This document shows positions 5,659 through 7,097 of a DNA stretch of 7,097 bases, piece after piece. The notes under the pieces are model-generated. The model was not told the DNA's origin. It did not search any database and saw nothing but the letters and a program-made list of their open reading frames with translations. The stretch is from Candidatus Stahliibacteriota bacterium (GTDB lineage Bacteria > Hydrothermota > Tepidihabitantia > SM23-42). The DNA is taken from positions 1 to 7,097 of the forward strand of contig DAOVBK010000078.1 of assembly GCA_030670605.1 (NCBI GenBank), given 5' to 3'. Position 1 is the first letter of the stretch; each line of letters begins with the position of its first letter. The position numbers were made by a program, and so were the translations under genes.

Positions 5659-6900
5659 CTACATGTCAACAGCAAGCGTTGACCATCCAAACTTCCTCAT
5701 TGCCTGACCAGGATTCCCGGTAAATGGATCATAATACTCACAGAACCCGTGTTTTTCAATGAGCTCAAGAGTGCGTTTCTTGAGTGTTTCATATACATCA
5801 GTTTTCCCGTGTCTGAGTAAACCTTTAGCGAGGAACCAATTCGTGTTTATCCACGTCGTACCACGCCATATGTACCGTGTGTCAGTCAACGGGCCAAATG
5901 ATTTTTCGTTTCTGGCAACACTCGGCACTGGATAGGTCAACCAGAACTCATCTTCATTACAGAGATGTTGAACAAGACTACCGATGTATTCTTCGGGAAT
6001 GTCGAGACATAAGGGAAATAGTGATGCAACGGTCTTTATCTTCACCATGTACTCTTTGCCACCTTTGTGATAACGACCGTAGAAAATCTTGTCGTCGGCA
6101 TCCCACAGTTTTTCGAGAATTGCGCGTTTCACCCGGGCATGGAGTTGCCGGATTTCATTGCTTTTATTCGTATCGATCAATTCCCATAGCCCCGCAAGTT
6201 TCTCAAGCGAAAGGCAATAAATTGTATTCACGGCGACATCTTCGAAATTGAAAATATCAAGGTTGTAGATGTCATCAAGATTCCACTGCGCTTTCCGGTA
6301 TTCACTTAACATCTCCGATATCTTACCCTTCGTGACCGCGGGATTGTTTTCCGCGTTTCCAAAGACAAGATCAAAGTGCGGCGCCATATCCATGCCTGAT
6401 TCCATCGGCGTTACTATAGAGATGAGACTGTTACCATCACGGTCCCGTTCTCTACTGAGGTAATCAAAGTACTTCCCAGCTGGAGGCAAGTATTTTTCTA
6501 AGAATTTTACGCTTTTTGTCGTATCATAAATTTTCTCAAGTGTGATACCGATAACCGGTGGTTGAATCTCAGCGGTGAAAAACCTGTGCTGCGGATGCAA
6601 TTCTTTTTTCCATGATTTCAAATAGTGAACAATATCAATGAGTCGCCACTTCCAGAATATGATATGTGGCACAAACCCGTTGTCGGTCTGACATGAGAGG
6701 AGCGTTTCGATTTCCTTGATCGCTAGTTTTACTTTGAGGGCAGCCATGACAATCGCATGAAAGCAAGAATCCCAGAACCATTGATGATAGTGAATCTCAT
6801 CAGGAGAAAAATAGAAATAATTCCTCTTGAAGTGTGTACTGTAACCCTGTTTTTTGTTGCTAAGCAGAAGGTTGAAAGCCTTTATTGTAAGGTCTTCCAT
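5659..6900 (-). CDS. GH63/MGH1-like glycoside hydrolase with (alpha/alpha)6 barrel
   Basis: About 413 residues, matching the MGH1-like/GH63 catalytic domain (mannosylglycerate hydrolase, glucosidase I and trehalase relatives). In numbering from the GTG at 6903: YHQWFWDSCFHA (39-50), DNGFVPH (74-80), ESGMDMAPHFD (168-178), IWRGTTWINTNWF (345-357), CEYYDP (388-393) and FGWSTLAVDM at the C-terminus. In the clan the Asp in ESG.D and the Glu in E.YDP are the acid/base pair; both are present. No signal peptide is seen, so it is probably cytoplasmic, acting on an alpha-glucoside, mannosylglycerate or similar small solute; the substrate is unresolved. ATG 6900 is preferred over GTG 6903 because the promoter places the RNA start at or next to the A of this ATG and no Shine-Dalgarno lies at a usable distance. 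It is first in a unit with the saccharopine dehydrogenase-like gene. Confidence 0.85.
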   Translation of the reverse strand: MEDLTIKAFNLLLSNKKQGYSTHFKRNYFYFSPDEIHYHQWFWDSCFHAIVMAALKVKLAIKEIETLLSCQTDNGFVPHIIFWKWRLIDIVHYLKSWKKELHPQHRFFTAEIQPPVIGITLEKIYDTTKSVKFLEKYLPPAGKYFDYLSRERDRDGNSLISIVTPMESGMDMAPHFDLVFGNAENNPAVTKGKISEMLSEYRKAQWNLDDIYNLDIFNFEDVAVNTIYCLSLEKLAGLWELIDTNKSNEIRQLHARVKRAILEKLWDADDKIFYGRYHKGGKEYMVKIKTVASLFPLCLDIPEEYIGSLVQHLCNEDEFWLTYPVPSVARNEKSFGPLTDTRYIWRGTTWINTNWFLAKGLLRHGKTDVYETLKKRTLELIEKHGFCEYYDPFTGNPGQAMRKFGWSTLAVDM

Positions 6901-6906
6901 CACACG

Positions 6907-6934
6907 AGTATAGTGATTCTTACCTCTGTGTCAA
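6907..6934 (-). promoter_or_regulatory. Sigma70-like promoter giving a leaderless glycoside hydrolase mRNA
   Basis: Minus strand: TTGACA (complement of 6929-6934), 16-bp spacer, TATACT (complement of 6907-6912). Only six bases (6901-6906) separate the -10 from the ATG at 6900, so the expected RNA start coincides with the start codon. The -35 box begins at the base after the upstream gene's TAA (6935-6937). The first three spacer bases (CAG) match those of the promoter at 4322-4349. Confidence 0.75.
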
Positions 6935-7097
6935 TTATTTCACATGTAGTATCTTACAATTAACAAGGTATGGCGAGGTAAAACTGGTCATCTCGCCTGA
7001 TTCTTTCCCGGGCACGGGAAAGAGACGCGCTGACAAAGGCTTCTGCAGTTGCACAGCGAGTGTTGCGACATCCAGGAGAATCGCCGATAGTTTCTTG
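6935..7097 (-). CDS. C-terminal end of a DUF711 (UPF0210, PFL-like) family protein (5' partial)
   Basis: One minus-strand frame is open from the right edge to TAA at 6935-6937, giving 53 full codons. It reads KKLSAILLDVATLAVQLQKP, then LSARLFPVPGKESGEMTSF and SPYLVNCKILHVK. The order 'LDVA.LA..L.KPL..RL.P.PGK..G....F..PYLVN' is the usual end of DUF711/UPF0210 proteins, which have a pyruvate-formate-lyase-like fold and no settled reaction; elsewhere they often pair with a small ACT-domain protein (UPF0237). Family members are about 450 residues, so some 400 lie outside the window. The neighbouring frame is also open here but gives a Cys/Arg-rich peptide with no recognisable motif. No terminator is seen before the hydrolase promoter, so read-through is possible. 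Confidence 0.75.
   Translation of the reverse strand, partial: KKLSAILLDVATLAVQLQKPLSARLFPVPGKESGEMTSFTSPYLVNCKILHVK

Noticed and set aside
5877..6251. Plus-strand 124-residue open frame
   Set aside because: Opposite the conserved core of the glycoside hydrolase; composition rich in Arg, Cys and His, as expected for a shadow frame.
6958..7097. Second open minus-strand frame at the right edge
   Set aside because: It stays open to a TAA near 6960, but the Cys/Arg-rich peptide matches nothing, while the overlapping frame shows DUF711 motifs.

Overview
The window is a compact, gene-dense piece of a Gram-negative-type bacterial chromosome of moderate GC. A predicted outer-membrane barrel protein and a lipoprotein point to a diderm cell. 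The mix of genes (a tricorn-like S41 protease, a DUF711 protein, an AlkD-like glycosylase and repeats resembling the 'VVVTAPR' TonB-box phrase) is compatible with an uncultured candidate-phylum bacterium, for example of the WOR-3/FCB type. That placement is a guess from protein style and cannot be proven here. No tRNA, rRNA, insertion sequence, phage gene or CRISPR array is visible.

Layout. The left edge holds the last 87 codons of a plus-strand tricorn-type protease. It faces a minus-strand gene across a hairpin that can end transcription from both sides. Everything else is on the minus strand, so from right to left in transcription order: the C-terminal end of a DUF711/UPF0210 protein (6935-7097); transcription unit I, a GH63/MGH1-like glycoside hydrolase followed by a saccharopine dehydrogenase-family oxidoreductase (6903-4400); unit II, a small predicted outer-membrane barrel protein followed by a lipoprotein alpha/beta hydrolase (4246-2697); unit III, an AlkD-like DNA alkylation repair protein, a small three-helix membrane protein and a TVP38/TMEM64 (VTT/DedA superfamily) membrane protein (2617-911); and unit IV, a single short secreted protein made of four 'VTAPR' repeats (735-328).

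The TVP38 gene is broken into two frames at a run of six C (minus strand). Removing one C gives an uninterrupted 232-residue protein that contains the family's APVPGH segment. This is therefore either a real frameshift or a one-base sequence error.

Units I, II and III each start at a sigma70-like promoter of the same design: TTGACA, exactly 16 bases, then TATACT, TATACT or TAGACT. In unit I the -35 box directly follows the stop codon of the DUF711 gene, and the -10 box lies so close to the hydrolase ATG that the mRNA should be leaderless. In unit II the spacer between -35 and -10 holds a perfect 7-1-7 palindrome that looks like a repressor operator. The most unusual items are the repeat protein, the operator inside the promoter, the leaderless hydrolase, and a plus-strand terminator-like hairpin (831-865) with no plus-strand gene in front of it. 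I found no clear evidence of a new multi-gene defence or mobile system.
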